Positions 43,276-56,335 of a stretch of DNA of 64,000 nucleotides are shown here, piece after piece. Position 1 is the first letter of the stretch. The number at the start of each line of letters is the position of its first letter. The stretch spans positions 381,057-445,056 of the forward strand of contig NW_023998516.1 of NCBI RefSeq assembly GCF_014805625.2, given 5' to 3'. Source of the DNA: Glossina fuscipes. Lineage: Eukaryota; Arthropoda; Insecta; Diptera; Glossinidae. The notes under the pieces were generated by a model, which was not told the origin of the DNA, made no database searches, and was given only the letters and a program-made list of their open reading frames with translations. Position numbers and translations under genes: made by a program.

Positions 43276-45163
43276 CGAATGAATATAATTGTCTTACTTG
43301 TTGATTTTTGGTTTATTTTGAAAGTAACTATAGAGAACATAATGTCAATAAAAAATATTCAAGTTTATTAGAGCGACCAGATTAACCATTTGGTCTTTTT
43401 TCACAATTCGATGATAGTCTTAGTTGCTAGTATTGATCCTAGTCCAATCAATGAATTATTTCTTTTGGTTTAAATAAATTAAAATGATAATAATATTAAT
43501 GCTCTTACGTTCATCTTAAAAACATATATCGAGTGCTGCAAGAATTTTTATACCACTCTATTTACAAAAAATGAATGAAGTTAACAAAAAAATGTTTTAA
43601 ATTCAATTTACATAAAACAATCGAAAGTAAACCGACGTTAGCAGTGAGTACAAAGCTATATCCCCATTTAGTTAAACCAATAATAATTGTAGGTTACATT
43701 CCATTGTTTGAAATGAATGATCAATAAATCTCAGTCTAAGTTAATACCGCACAAGCAGGCGAATTGCAAAACAGGAGAGGGAATCTTCTTCAGCGTGATT
43801 TCTTTTTTAAGAAAAAGACAACAAAATTTTTCATTTAATACCAGTTACAAATGCATAGACTTGGCTTCAATTCAACTAACTTTCCTTATTCGACGGTTAC
43901 ACAATCAGTGATTAAAAAAAAATATATATGTATATATATATGAATGCTGATGTAATCGTGGAATAATAGAAGTTAATACATTTGTAATTGTGATATTCTT
44001 GGATTCACTTACTGTGCACTTTTTTTTCTAGTATAAAGACGTAAGCTATACGGCGCCAAGATAAAAATTGAATTCCCTCGTATTTGTTTTACCTTTACAT
44101 GTATTTGCTTACTTGAGTCATCGTTTTGCTTGGAATAAAGAAGACCCTTCTTAGCATAAATAGGTTGTGCTCTTAAACAAATCAAGGTAATAATGAATTT
44201 TATTACATTTGTATTTTAATTTGTGACTTTATAATGTTCCGTTTATAATGCAGATATAATAATGAGATATATGCAACATACGAGAGTGTAAGAACATACA
44301 CAGTGATAGAAAATATGTAATCTATAACATAATAATATGATAAACAAGTCATTCGCGGATTATGTCGAATTTTCTAATACCCACAGCATTCATTTGATAT
44401 ATTGAATGACGTGCTCATGCATAGTTGCCTATTCGCTTACCTTCTTACCCGTCTCCATTTTTGCAAATGCAGCTCTATATAGAACTGAGACAACAGACTT
44501 GATATATAAAAAATCGAACTCTATATAAAATTGTTTGCTATCAGACGATAAGTCAGGGAAGCAAACGTTTTTATGTGTCATCTACTTTCTCAGAATTGAG
44601 AGTATCATTTCGAACCTATGTCGTTCCTGTCAAATGTGTAAATGTCTATAATAAATAGGGGAAATCATAAGATATATAACCGTCACAAACGATTTTCCTG
44701 ATCACGATCAGAAAAGTATCAAAACGACAAATGAAATGGATTATAGTCCATCGCGCACGCAGAGTAGAATAATTTAAAGAGTATCGTCGTAGAATTAGAA
44801 ATAAGATAAAATTGGTATCAAGAATGTCATCGAAATATATCATCGGCGGGATATCCCTTTGAATGCCACTTTTATGCTACTCTTCTGCTCAAGTGCACAT
44901 TGAAATTACTTTCAAAAGAATAAAACATTTATGGTGCGAGAAAAAAAAGTTACAGTTTATCAGAATTAAAACTACTTCGAAATTTGCTTACTTTCGTATA
45001 TACAAAGCGTACATAAAACACAAAAGAAAATTCAAGCGTTTCAAGCAAAACAAAAAAAAATTCAAAAAAAAAGTAAAAAATAAAAAGAGATGGGGAAAAA
45101 GTTTCGAAGAGAACCAACACTGACTAACAAAATTGATATCAATTTCTCCTTTACATTTTTATC
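43276..45163. other. Intergenic, no gene recognised
   Basis: AT-rich, with A and TA runs. An 86-codon frame at 44863-45123 is Lys-rich low complexity from an A-rich stretch and not credible as a gene. Confidence 0.5.
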
Positions 45164-45325
45164 CGGGTAGGCGAAGGTTCTCGACTAGCAATTTAATGGT
45201 CGTGCGTTAAGGTTTTGAAGTTCAGTAGGGCTTCCAATAGCCTTCGGTGCTAGGGATTTAAACTTTGATCTTAAAATTTATTATTGTAGCTAAGTTTATA
45301 ATAATAATAATAATAATAATAATGA
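45164..45325 (+). mobile_element. tRNA-derived SINE, copy B (diverged)
   Basis: Starts near ccgggtaggcgaagg and aligns with copy C from its A box onward: gttctcgactagcaatttaa, tggtcgtgcgtt, aatagccttcggtgctaggg, then tagctaagtttataataata and a (TAA)n tail to 45324. The B-box region has changed (insertion after cgtgcgtt), so promoter function is doubtful. No clear TSD is visible. Middle similarity to the I-clade LINE end (ccaatagccttcggtgctag against ccgatagcctgtgttgctag) is strongest in this copy. Confidence 0.7.
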
Positions 45326-45674
45326 TTAAATTTATATCTGCTTTTATAAGCTGTTAAAGACCGACAAAAAAAGAAAGCCGAGCAGTTAGTTGTAGCTACA
45401 CTTTTGTTATTAAATAACTACAAGGAAAGATTTATATCCGAATTTACACAATGTGAGTGGTCGAGACAGCGACCGGACATTGTGTAATATACACTATTTG
45501 TGATGTGTCTGATTGCTTGGTAAATATAGAGACGACGTTCAATATTGAGAACTTTTCAATAGACAGACAATTCTTCTTCTTGCAAATTATGTAAGAAGTA
45601 ATTTCGTTCATTACTTATTTCTTTTTGGAACATTTGCAGTCATTGAAATCGCGTAAGTAAAACTTGGTTTCGGT
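45326..45674. other. Intergenic, nothing recognised
   Basis: Short spacer between the SINE and the family-2 repeat; no supported feature. Confidence 0.5.
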
Positions 45675-46000
45675 TTTTACACCCTATACCATTCGTGAGA
45701 AAAGGGTATATTAAGTCTGTGGGGGGGCATGCAATGCAGACAGATCTACTTTTTATTATATCAATCGATTCAGAATAATTTCTTGAATTGCTTTAAGGTT
45801 GTCTGTCCGCCTATTCATCTGTCCATTTGTCCGCTTTCCTGTCTTGTTTTTTTGTGTTCAGCTTACGTGCCGCACTTCTTGAGATATTTTTATGAAATTT
45901 GGCACACTGAACCAGCCCAAGAACGAATTCTATTGAGAATGGTTCGGATCACACCAATTTCTCGACCACTTCCTATATAATGCGTTATTTTGAAAAGTCG
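45675..46000 (+). repeat. Family-2 dispersed repeat
   Basis: Starts with caccctataccattcgtgag and aaagggtatattaagtctgt. It has a gtctgtccgcctattcatct stretch, then atgaaatttggcacactgaa and agaatggttcggatcacacc. It breaks off near 46000. Confidence 0.7.
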
Positions 46001-47099
46001 TTATTGGAATGACTGAAGCGTTGTGTATATTATTTAATAATCGTCCATTTTTACTTGTTTCCTTAGACTTTGTTACCTATTGCTAAGTTCCAGCTCTCAC
46101 ACAATTCTCTTACTTACATAGTTTTCGTTTATTGCTTGGAGCTAGGAAAATTTTGTCCCTGACTGTACAAATTCACGCCTGACTTTGACATAATTGTTTG
46201 TATTTCTTTTTCTGGTGACAAATGAACTCTTGTGAACGAACTCATATGCAAAGTGTGAATAAATTCGTTTTTATAGTTGATATAAAAGAAAGGAAAACAC
46301 ATAGATGTTTAATATGAATCTATAGATGGCAAAATTGGCCTTTTCACCGCTTTCTATATAGGAATAAATGCAATTTTTTTACGTTCCGTTCCGTTCTATT
46401 TTACTTTAGTTGAATATTGGAGATAATTAAAATTAGTGAGAAAAATAAGTTTACGAACTGGAATACATTTTTTTTGTTGCTTTGACAAAGACTTTTAACA
46501 TTGTAGAATATATGTGGGACAAATTTTGCAAACGAAGTTCTTTGTAAATGTTAAGCTTTTTCCCAAGCGCTATGAAAAGGGAGCTTGTATTAAATAATTC
46601 ACTGTAGGGAAGTTGCAGGCTAATGTCTTTTTTGTTGATTTCCACCTCCTCTAATAAACTAACGAATCTCTTTGGAACGGGCTTATATTCATTTAAAACC
46701 ATTCTCACAATAAAACAAAAATGTATTAATACAGCTTCCTCAAGATGACCTTTGAATAAATATGAGGGTGAGAGCGATATCGAAGCTTTCAATGCTCTCA
46801 TTGAAAAATTGGAAGTTTGTGATGAAGTTTTTGAAGTCTCTTATGAATTTGGCTATAGAATTTATATTTTCTTTCCGTTTTCTCTATCATTTTAGAGTAT
46901 AAAACGTGCGATTTTGCTTTTGATTGTTGCAGCGAAAGATGCACTTTTGAGTCGAATCGCCGAAGAAAGAAAATGAAAAAGAATGTTCGAACAAATTGTT
47001 TATAGTCCCGTAATTGTAAAGGTTAATAGGAAAAGATAACAGAAAGTTAGTAGTAATGAAAAAGAATGTCCATAGTACGTCCCAAAACTTTAAACTCGT
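46001..47099. other. Intergenic, no gene recognised
   Basis: A 116-codon minus-strand frame (46451-46801) reads RMVLNEYKPVPKRFVSLLEE without recognised similarity; its length is within chance expectation for this much AT-rich DNA. Confidence 0.45.
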
Positions 47100-47840
47100 T
47101 TATCTTGAGACGGCACGCAGACTAACTCGAACCATTTCTATCCCCTACACCGCTTATAGTACAGAAGGCTTTACGATAGACTCCCTTTAGTTGTACCGAC
47201 CACTTCAGGAAGTGATTTCCCCTATCCGTTTGTTTGTTTGTCTGTTCGATGTCTGTACATGTAGCATGTGTTCAACCTACAGATCGCCATTTTTGGGATA
47301 TTATGATGAAATTTGGTACACTGACGTAATTTAACCCGAGAATGAACGCTATGGAAAATGGTTCGAATCGATTCACCCACTCCCCATATAAAGCTTTATT
47401 TTGAAAAATCGTTACATAAAAAAAATTGCATTGTGTAATAGTCTTTGGATATTCTAAATCGGTAAGAAAAATTTAGTTTTACTGGGTGCTACATAACCTG
47501 AATCTTATCTCATTAAGTGGACCAAATTTGAGCCATATTGGTTCACTTCTTCTATCTCATTGCATATAAAATTTCTCATGAATGATCAAAATTGGTCGAT
47601 AGTAGCAAATTAACCAAAAAGTAAACATTAGAGAATTTGGATCACTTAAGTCTATTGTTTAGACTCTAACATATATAAATGTTATCATAAAGAGTAAGCC
47701 CTGATATGGAAAGAAATTTTTATTTTCTATGATGGAATGTGAAAAACGATAAAATTTTTGAGAAATAAATTAAGAATGCTAAATTTACATGACGTCATAA
47801 GATCTTTTGGGCATGAAAATTATGTGTAATTTTTGATGTA
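47100..47840 (+). repeat. Family-2 dispersed repeat, long copy
   Basis: Contains tttgtttgtctgttcgatgt, atgaaatttggtacactgac, gaaaatggttcgaatcgatt, then ccccatataaagctttattt. It extends further into gtggaccaaatttgagccat and tctaacatatataaatgtta. The later parts recur at 60.13-60.40 kb, which shows family 2 is at least 1 kb long. Confidence 0.7.
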
Positions 47841-50719
47841 TTGTTATCTTATCATCGAATAACGAGCGAATAACGGTAGCATGTGAAGCTTGTCTTATGG
47901 TCGACATTGGCAGACTACAACCTGTTTTTTACCTGTTTTTTCTCTATAGATCTTGCTCTTACTCCTATTACATGTTCTACTCTGCAGCCAAATCATGCAA
48001 TGGTTTTTAAAATATTGCAGTGCGGTAGTAATCTTTTCAAAGATTTTCCCAAAATTTAATTTCAATTTTTTTTCAAAATTTAGAAGTTTGTTTTGTTGTT
48101 GTTGTTAAAGTGGTAGGCCACTGTAACAACCTAAAAAGGTGAGGTTTTCATCATTTTTTTTGGGACGAAAGAAAAAGTAATAGAGTGATAATATTTTACA
48201 AGTTTATTAACCATACCGTTAAGGACAAGAAAAAAGAAAATTATTTTGGAAAAATTTTAAAAATTCCCAACACAAGAGACACTTTCGCAAGGCCGCCATC
48301 AATGCAAAAGCCTGTGCGGCTCGGGCATGCATTTGTGGAGATATAAATCAAAAAAAAAAAATCTTTTAATCAACATGCCTGCACTCAGACAAGTGCATAG
48401 GATCCTTCTGGAAATATTGCTTTTTGTGCAATTTTTAACCAAAACGAAAGTCATTTTTTTATCAATAAAAAAAATTTTCACATGACTTTTTTGAAATTAT
48501 CCTAAGTAATATTCTGCAAAATGTTATTTTGAAGATAAAAAAGTAGGGGTGAGAAGGATAAAAATGAAAGCAGCTATTTCCTGGGCAGTTTTGAGAAAAA
48601 CTTACTTGAAGTTTTAAATGCTCGTATATTTTATGGCAGTATACGATCAAGTTTGAAAAATAAAATTTTTTGACCATGTAACATTGTATCACGCCCACAA
48701 TTGACCTTTTACATTGTTCTCGATTATTTAGGCGATCATGTACGCCAATAAAAAAAGAAAGTTAATATTCCAAAAATTTACAAAGGTCTATTCCCCTTAA
48801 GCGTAGCTCAATATGCGAATTGAAGCGAAATTTATGATCAAAGAGAACGCTTAGATCAAGAAACGACTCTTCACTCTCCAACTCATGTGAATCTATAAAA
48901 CGTTCTCATTATGAAAGAATTCCATCTTAAAAATGCCAGTTTCTTACTTTTCTTTTGATTCAAGCCTTAGCATGTTGGCCGTATAGAATAGAACCTAACT
49001 AACTACATTGAGGGACCCCTGACGGGACGGGACTTTCATTAGATTGAAATAAGTTGAAAGTGATAAGAAATATATTTCGATTCAATGCACTTTCAGTAGC
49101 AGAAACATGGTAGCTTATAAAACTTTATCAAAAAATGCCGATCTATAGGTTGAATGCTAAAGAACAGACTGAGAATACCGAAGGCAGGCTTGGTTTGCAT
49201 AAAAAGAGTGCATATTTTTCAAATCGTTCTGAGCATTGTATACTTCCTCGAACAGTTATCGAAAATAAAATGGATTTATGCTGTGTGGTTTGCCGTAAAT
49301 TGGGTTCAATGAAATGAAATAAGCTATGAAACTAAAGTTATTGATTTAATTATGTGATATATACATTGCACAAATAAAGCTATAGGAAGATTGAAAATCA
49401 GTTTTTTCCTTCTCCATTTGCGAAAAGAGTACTTTCTTATAGAATTTTGCATTTGTATTTTTTTGCCCCATACTATGGCTTCTCTACTCGTAAGAAGGCT
49501 TCCAAGTTGAGTGCGTTTCTATTGCAGTGGCAAAAGACCATTCGAAGGAATCCTGTGAACTTTAAAATCAAGGTAGCTAGTACACCTTCAGAAAATATTA
49601 TTTTCGGCGACATCAATTTAATTTTTTCCACTTTCAATTTACTTACTTCATTGAATTACTTACAAGTTATCTTAATAGCTTATTGACACTTTTGCTGCGT
49701 TTACCTGCAAATGTAAAATTTAATTAACTCAACATGGTCGTTTATAATATAATATAAATCACCGGGAACCGAAATGCAATATTATTTGATATTTATGTGC
49801 CTTGCAATCATCGAATATTCCTTTCATGAATTGATTACTGTTTGCGAGTTGAGATGAGTTAATTTAGTTTTGAGTATGAAAAACAAATGAAATAAATCCT
49901 TGTTTGATTTATTGTTGAAAATTCTTCTTGAAAAAAATGTAAAAAATAAATTATGTAGTATCCGTGGTTTTAGATATGGTTTTGTATCTCCCGAAAACAG
50001 AAAATAATTAAAAACCTCATCGCCGCTTATCACAATCACTACATTCGATGCAAATGCTTTTAAGATTATTTTCTCCACTTTATAGAATACATGAAGCGGC
50101 ACATACGAAGTTATAATCTAGAAAACAGACGTGGATATCAACTTTATCCCCTATATGGAGAGTTTTGCACGAATAGGTTTGTGTTGATATTATTTTCAAT
50201 TGAATACATTCAATACCAAGTCGTAGGCAATCGTCGTTCCCACTTATCTAAGACATGACTCTGATAGATTACGTATGGCGAACGGAGTGGGAACGGTTAT
50301 ATGAAACGAAAGGAAAGTGTTTCGATAGTCTGGGAGAAAAAAACCAAATGAACGTTATTCATAATTTGAATCTTTGTTTCTGTATGGATCGGGAAAGTAA
50401 AAATGTAGTATACTTCCAAAAAACCCTTGGCTAAATGTTATTAACGAATAGCGAAAGTGTTACGACCTATTAAACTCTCCCTTCTTATGGTTCATGTCGT
50501 CCTGGTTAGGTTAGCATGCGTTGATTAACTAAACACTAATTCTTTAAAGGTGTGGTCGACTTCCGATAATCACTAAATAAAGATAACATTTATTATTTCG
50601 CATTAGGCGGCGGTTGTGAAAGGTAATTGAACTCACCGATTGTGACTCTTGATTTTAGGAATATTATGTAATAATTTGAGTATATTTCGTATTATGTAAC
50701 TTGGTCGTTGGTTAGAATT
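47841..50719. other. Intergenic, no gene recognised
   Basis: AT-rich, with only chance-length frames; none has a recognisable domain. Confidence 0.5.
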
Positions 50720-50724
50720 AAAAC

Positions 50725-51195
50725 TGGCAGACAGACAGAAGAGCAAACAATAAGCCAAATAGATAAACGAAACAGACACGCAAGCAGCCAGACAAGGCAA
50801 GTTACTCACCTGTCAGGGACACAAAGAGCAGGATACGCATACGTCAAGGCAGACCGAAATATGATGAGGTAGGCTGGCAGACAATTCGACAGACAGGAGA
50901 AGAGTTAGGAATAAAATACATAGACCGACAGGCAATCAGTAAAATAAAGAGAGAAACAAGCACGAGGAAAATCAGGGGGACAGAAAAGTCCGTTAGGTAG
51001 ATAACAGGCACACGAATAAACAGACAGAAAGACGATAAGCAGACAGACACACAGATAAGAGACAGATACGCAAACGAACAGATAACGAAATCGACACAGG
51101 TTGAGAGACATTCACCACGTAACATAGGCTTGTAGAAACGCCGGCAGGGAAACCTAAACGCAGAAAGGCATGCTGACGCATAGCAGACAGGTTAA
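50725..51195. repeat. Degenerate CAGA/GACA simple-sequence tract
   Basis: About 470 bp dominated by cagacaga, gacaggca and acagataa-like words on the plus strand, without long perfect runs. The purine/cytosine bias differs strongly from the flanks. Minus-strand frames rich in Cys, Leu, Ser and Val (LSVCL repeats) are products of this composition, not genes. Confidence 0.75.
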
Positions 51196-52605
51196 AAGAA
51201 GAGATGAATAGAGTTATTCCAATCGGAATCGTAAACTGAGATATGTATGTTATACACTTTACATGAGGTCTGAGATGATGTGTAATTGTAAATATTGCAT
51301 ACGTAAATAGAAGCTTAGTACAACCGCTTCGTTCAGCAGTGTAAAAGTTTCCCATCTCCACTGCATTGTTTTTAAATAAAACATTTATATAATTTGTATA
51401 TCGTCCACAAATTCTTACATTAGCAGAGCAGAGATCAATACATCCTTCGTTACCTTTCGTTCTCTCTGGCTCTTTCTGTTGTATAATGATATAGATAAGC
51501 GTTTTATTTATTGCTATTTTTTTTTTTATTTTTTTTTTTTTTTTTGTTCATTTAATTTTGTTTTCAAAAGCAACCACGTCTACAACAGCACTAATTTCAA
51601 ATTTTTTATAATGACTTCGATAAAAGTTTTATTTAAATTCATGATGCAAATTAAGTGCTTTCGACGCAATTCTCATTTCCATTTTCATTTGAATAGAGAG
51701 TTTCCTTCCTTGAAAAGTTTTCCATTTTCGCTAATTAAAGTTAACCCTTTAGGTGGGTTAAGGTTTAAGGTTAAGAAAAAGTGAAAATGTTATAGATATC
51801 TATAAATATAAACGTATTTGGTTTTTAGTATGTAACAATTCGCTTTGGGTTTTCCCTTATATAGCCGGGGTATACTCAGCGCTAGCCCCAGGCGCTCGTT
51901 GCAAGACAAATTTATTGCTAATGAAGAAGACCTTTCATTTGCTGTTCGGTTAGTTTGCTTTATTATTGGAATGTGTATTTTTATTTAACAGTTGATCAGA
52001 AGAATAAATAAATAGGTAATAAAATAAGAGCGTACTAGGGAAAAGAAACCAGCAGATCAAGTGTGTGATGCGTGACGCTTTTTGCTTTTCCGAAACCGTT
52101 CAAATTGAAGAAATTAAGGAATCCACTGTATGTTTAGTCTGCAACGATCGGATGTATTGTTCAGCGTACGGTTACTCCAGTTTGCTCAAGGGATTTAGTC
52201 TTCAGACCGAGGGATGATTGACCGTCTTATTGGAGAAAACAGCCAATCGTCAACGTTTTGAAAGAATAATATGATTTACTTACCTTTCTGCTTGACTCTC
52301 GCTGTACAATAAAAGAACAAGAACGGTGGTCGCGCGCTGCTTTTATAGCTGTCGATTGACCACATTTGCTATGTCGCTAACACAGATTTAAGAGAGAAAT
52401 AACTTAAGGTGAATTTTTGATTTACAGTGCTGTGTATTAGTAATCGGACTGCTTAATGGTGAGTATACATTTCCACATTTCTATTCGGCTGTTGTCAAGG
52501 AGATTTTGCACAACCTCCATGACGTCAGCAGCACAAATCGGTTGTTAATAACTAAACCGTTCTGTGTGTGTGTGCATGGTTTTGTGCACACACTAAAGCC
52601 CTATA
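51196..52605. other. Intergenic, no gene recognised
   Basis: Contains an interrupted T-run at 51518-51545. A less AT-rich patch at 52050-52260 and the sequence ttcccttatatagccggggt near 51853 were examined; no gene could be defined. Confidence 0.45.
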
Positions 52606-52609
52606 TTGA

Positions 52610-52862
52610 CAGTGTACGAAAAAGTGCGCCAACCAGAATAGTTTTGGGGCCAAACCACGTCAAATTTTATCAAAATATTTCAAAAGCTGCGGTCGGTAGG
52701 TTGAATAGAAGAAAGCAAAACTGACCGGCGAACAGGCAAGCTTAAGCTGATGTAGAAAGTTAGTCTGATCTGGTCGATGTAATAAAATGTGGTTCTTTGT
52801 ACCATAATTAGTGTAGGATTATAGCCAGGCGAAGCCGACTATCAAATACCCTACACCACAAT
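52610..52862 (-). repeat. Family-2 dispersed repeat
   Basis: The plus strand ends in gaagccgactatcaaatacc and ctacaccac, the mirror of the family-2 start. cgaacaggcaagcttaagct corresponds to the agcttgcctgtt block at 11490. Confidence 0.6.
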
Positions 52863-53084
52863 GTCTAACACTATTATTATTTTCGCCATACAACACAACA
52901 ATCATATCCTAAAAGGCTTACTTTCCATAAGAATGATGGTTTCCGAGCTGTTCAAGAGTTGAAGCGTTCAAAGTTCTGTATACTTAATTTTTATATCACA
53001 TTACTCCTATGGATCAACTTTCACCATATCATATTAAAATGTAGACTTTTCTGCCCTATTAAGGATCAATGTACGTGAAAATCA

Positions 53085-53210
53085 ATTTTCAGAAAGTGAT
53101 TCTGAATCGATCGGTATAATAAAAGGTGGGTCTATTTTAGGCCCTTCTACGTGTCACATAAATCCGCACAAACTTAAGATGCTCTACACCACAGGTGGTG
53201 TGCGGTCTAA
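53085..53210 (-). repeat. Family-2 dispersed repeat, short copy
   Basis: gattctgaatcgatcggtat, then acaaacttaagatgctctac and caccacaggtggtgt at 53189-53203, which is the palindromic start of the family (caccac and gtggtg arms). Confidence 0.55.
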
Positions 53211-55325
53211 AAAGGAGGAAAAATTATAGTTAAGTTGGACCAAATTTCTTTGATAGTCACGATTATCACAAACGAAGGAAGTCTTCAGTTGTCATTATTA
53301 TTACTAAAACGTGAGTTTTAAATGTTCATTTAAGCTTTGTTTGTATATTCGTACTACATCCGCATTGTTGTATTCACAGTATTGAAGGCCAAAGTGAAAT
53401 GATGATTCATTAATGTACGACAAAATATAAAAATATATGATTTTTGAAAGTTTATTTTTATATAAAACGATTTCTAAGCCCCTCGTGCATGATTATATAA
53501 ACTTCACTTGCATTATTTTATTTATATTTATCATTTTCTAGTAGTTGTGTTCTAATCCTCGAATCAATGTATTTGCTTTTCAGATTTCACCAGGAGATCT
53601 TAATGGGAAACAATTTAATATATTGCATGAAAAATTGGCGATATAACTGAACGGAAAAAAATAAATTAATGTTCTTTTAGTAATTCTTAAGGCACTTCTT
53701 GGATTGATTTATTAATTCACCTTGGTGAGAGTGATGAATAGGGGAATAGAGCGAAAGGGATAATGAAAATTGTGAACTGGAAATTATTTTTCTAGGCTGA
53801 GTTTTAATGCCACAATTCAATAGCAAGACAGATTAGATTTATTCCTGTTCCTATATTTTCCTTTCGGGTAAAATATCTAGACTTGGCAATCATTCCAGAA
53901 ATCTTATGTTGTTCTTTTCCAAAGTACGAATTATCATTGGGATAGCGAAAAGAAAGCGAATACACATTTTAGATTCTATGGCTTTAGATTTTAGATGGCT
54001 GACAGTAATACTTCATCCAAGTGTGATTGAGTTGACATTAGCTGCAGGCAGTAAGCTATTAATAATAATATTAATTTTCAATGATATTTCAATTTTCTCA
54101 GAAAACTTTTTTGAGGCTATTATGCACGGCATTATTGGAAATTGCTGATCGCTATATTAAGTTGAATAGTACACCTTAGACAATTTTCAAGGTTTTTTAA
54201 TGTTGTCTGGTGTAATCATTGTTTTAGAGAATTTGCTGCAATCACCGATAAGTTGTTGTTTTCGACGGAGGAGACCTTTTATAACGCACTTCAAGTCAAT
54301 GCTTGGTTTGAACAGTACTTTTTCCAGGCTGAAAAGCATTCTTTAATCGACAGTTGATATTCAAAAGTTTCCATTCTTTTGAAAATAACAAAAGTAGAAT
54401 TACTAAAGCCGCTAAAACTATTGAAATGAAATCGAATTTTAACAGCGTTGCGATGTTTCAAAAGTAATATGGATATTTGGTTAAAGGCGATGCTGATTTA
54501 TATATATTTACATACTAGGTGCATAATTTTAATGAAATGGGCTTGCAAGATGAAATGTACGAGGTGAAAAGGTCTCGAAAAATATCTGTTTATTCATCAA
54601 TATCTATTTCGGCTCCTTTAAAGTAAATCTCCTTCGATATAATGCACTTTTCCAATCCTCCAAGTACTTCTAGCATGCGATAATCGTTCCAGCGACGCGA
54701 TCTTTACCTGCTTAATCGTGGCAAAATTTCGACTTTCTATGAGTTTTTCAGTCGCAGGTAGCCAAGTGCGGTGAATAAGACGGCTAAGGCATGATTACGG
54801 GAATTATCAACAACCAACTACGTGTATTGCTTATTACTTACGTAACGTACGTCTTTAGAACTGTGTTATACTGGATAGGTAATGCTGCTAAACTTTATAA
54901 AATTGAAAGACTGGACTAGAACGCGCCCCTCCTCATCCAGTCTTTTGAGGAGATAGTGGTTCTCCTTGTATCAATTGATGGCTTATTGTCTGCTTGTTTT
55001 CTCAGTGGCTTGATTCTTGGAATTTGTTTGTGTTATATATGTCTCCATGAATATATGATTACGTTACAAAATGCTATTATGACTTCTCCCTTTTTTTCTT
55101 TGTTGCGCAACCCGTCGCCCCAGCGAAGGTGCTCATGTGGTCCATTTATAACTAATACAAACTAGGTAAAATGTAATTAAAAACGTGACAGAATAATTGA
55201 ATGGTATAGCAAGCAAACTACAATATTAGCGGTAATGTACATATATGTAGGTAGATGGTGAGTATATGTAAAACAAAAAGGATTTTTAGAGTAAGCCTAT
55301 GTATATGTATATATACACATATACA
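53211..55325. other. Intergenic, no gene recognised
   Basis: An 80-codon frame at 53906-54148 and a 69-codon frame at 54956-55165 have no recognised similarity. Confidence 0.45.
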
Positions 55326-55329
55326 CAGT

Positions 55330-55600
55330 ATATAGTACAGGGGGTTCATTCATATTGTTAAAACTTTTACAACGTCCAGAAAGAAGCTCAGGACACACTT
55401 TAAGTATATATTCTTGATCCTTGTATGAAAATATTTATCGGTCAACTGATGTCAGTCCATCAGTCCGTGATAAACGTTCCATTGGTTCCAAAAATGTGGT
55501 TACCAAGGTTAAATTTCGTAAAAACGTTGAAAATTTTTAATCGCCGGCTAGTTTCGAAAATGGGCGAAACCAGTTAAGGGACATGTCTTCCACAGCGTAA
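55330..55600 (+). repeat. Family-1 dispersed repeat, partial
   Basis: Starts gttcattcatattgttaaaa, then caacgtccagaaagaagctc, aagtatatattcttgatcct and cagtccatcagtccgtga. Similarity fades after 55600. Confidence 0.6.
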
Positions 55601-55958
55601 CATATAATGAGAACATTTATGTTTGTAATATTGGGCTTATAAATACCAGCAAATACAGTCATAAGAATTTCCATGTATATTTTATGGATGATCCTATACT
55701 CCCCATGCCAGAGAACATCAAATGGATAAGACGGACTCGTAGCCCCTTCAAAATATAAATTCGTTTGCGACGTCGCTAATAGCTAAAGTTCCCACTTTAA
55801 AAATATTAAAGAATTTGAATTCTTGTGACTATAAATTGCTTAGAGATAAAAAGATCGCATTAAGTTTTCTCTGCAAGTATAAGTAATTTTTCTTAATTTC
55901 CTTCAAAAGTAGACTTGCTCCACTTTCAAGACTAATGGCTATATATATATGTCTATTA

Positions 55959-55968
55959 NNNNNNNNNN
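55959..55968. other. Assembly gap (10 N)
   Basis: Lies just left of a family-2 repeat start, preceded by a TA run at 55940-55950. Confidence 0.99.
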
Positions 55969-55971
55969 TTC

Positions 55972-56335
55972 TCATTATACCATACACCTGTACACTTGTG
56001 GTACAAGGGTATATTAAGTTAGTGCAGATATGAGCAACATCTAGAAGGACTTGAGATTAGCCCATCGTTTATTATACAGAAAGAAAGCAACTCTAAACCG
56101 ATCTAAGCTTGTCTGCCCACCTTTACGCTTTGTGTTCTCTTGCTAAACCTACAAATCGTAATTTTAAAGATATTTTTATGAATTTTTGTGCACTGATATG
56201 CTTTAGGCCAAGGACGAACGTTACTGAAAATAGTGCATATCGGACTACTTCTTCAACCACTTCGCATATTACAACTTATTTCGAATTGTCGATAGATGGG
56301 TTACTATAGTGTGGCATATCGTATTTTATGACGGT
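55972..56335 (+). repeat. Family-2 dispersed repeat
   Basis: Begins ataccatacacctgtacact and gtggtacaagggtatattaa, then aaccgatctaagcttgtctg and atgaatttttgtgcactgat. Same order as the copies at 45.7 and 47.1 kb. Confidence 0.7.

Noticed and set aside
44863..45123. Lys-rich 86-codon frame, suggestive of a basic nuclear protein
   Set aside because: Produced by an A-rich low-complexity stretch.
45164..45335. TSD for SINE copy B
   Set aside because: Only short AT-rich partial matches flank it, so none was claimed.
46451..46801. 116-codon minus-strand frame as a possible host gene
   Set aside because: Length is within chance expectation, and there is no start context, splice signals or recognised similarity.
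50844..51361. Overlapping minus-strand frames rich in Cys, Leu, Ser and Val
   Set aside because: They are translations of the degenerate CAGA/GACA tract.
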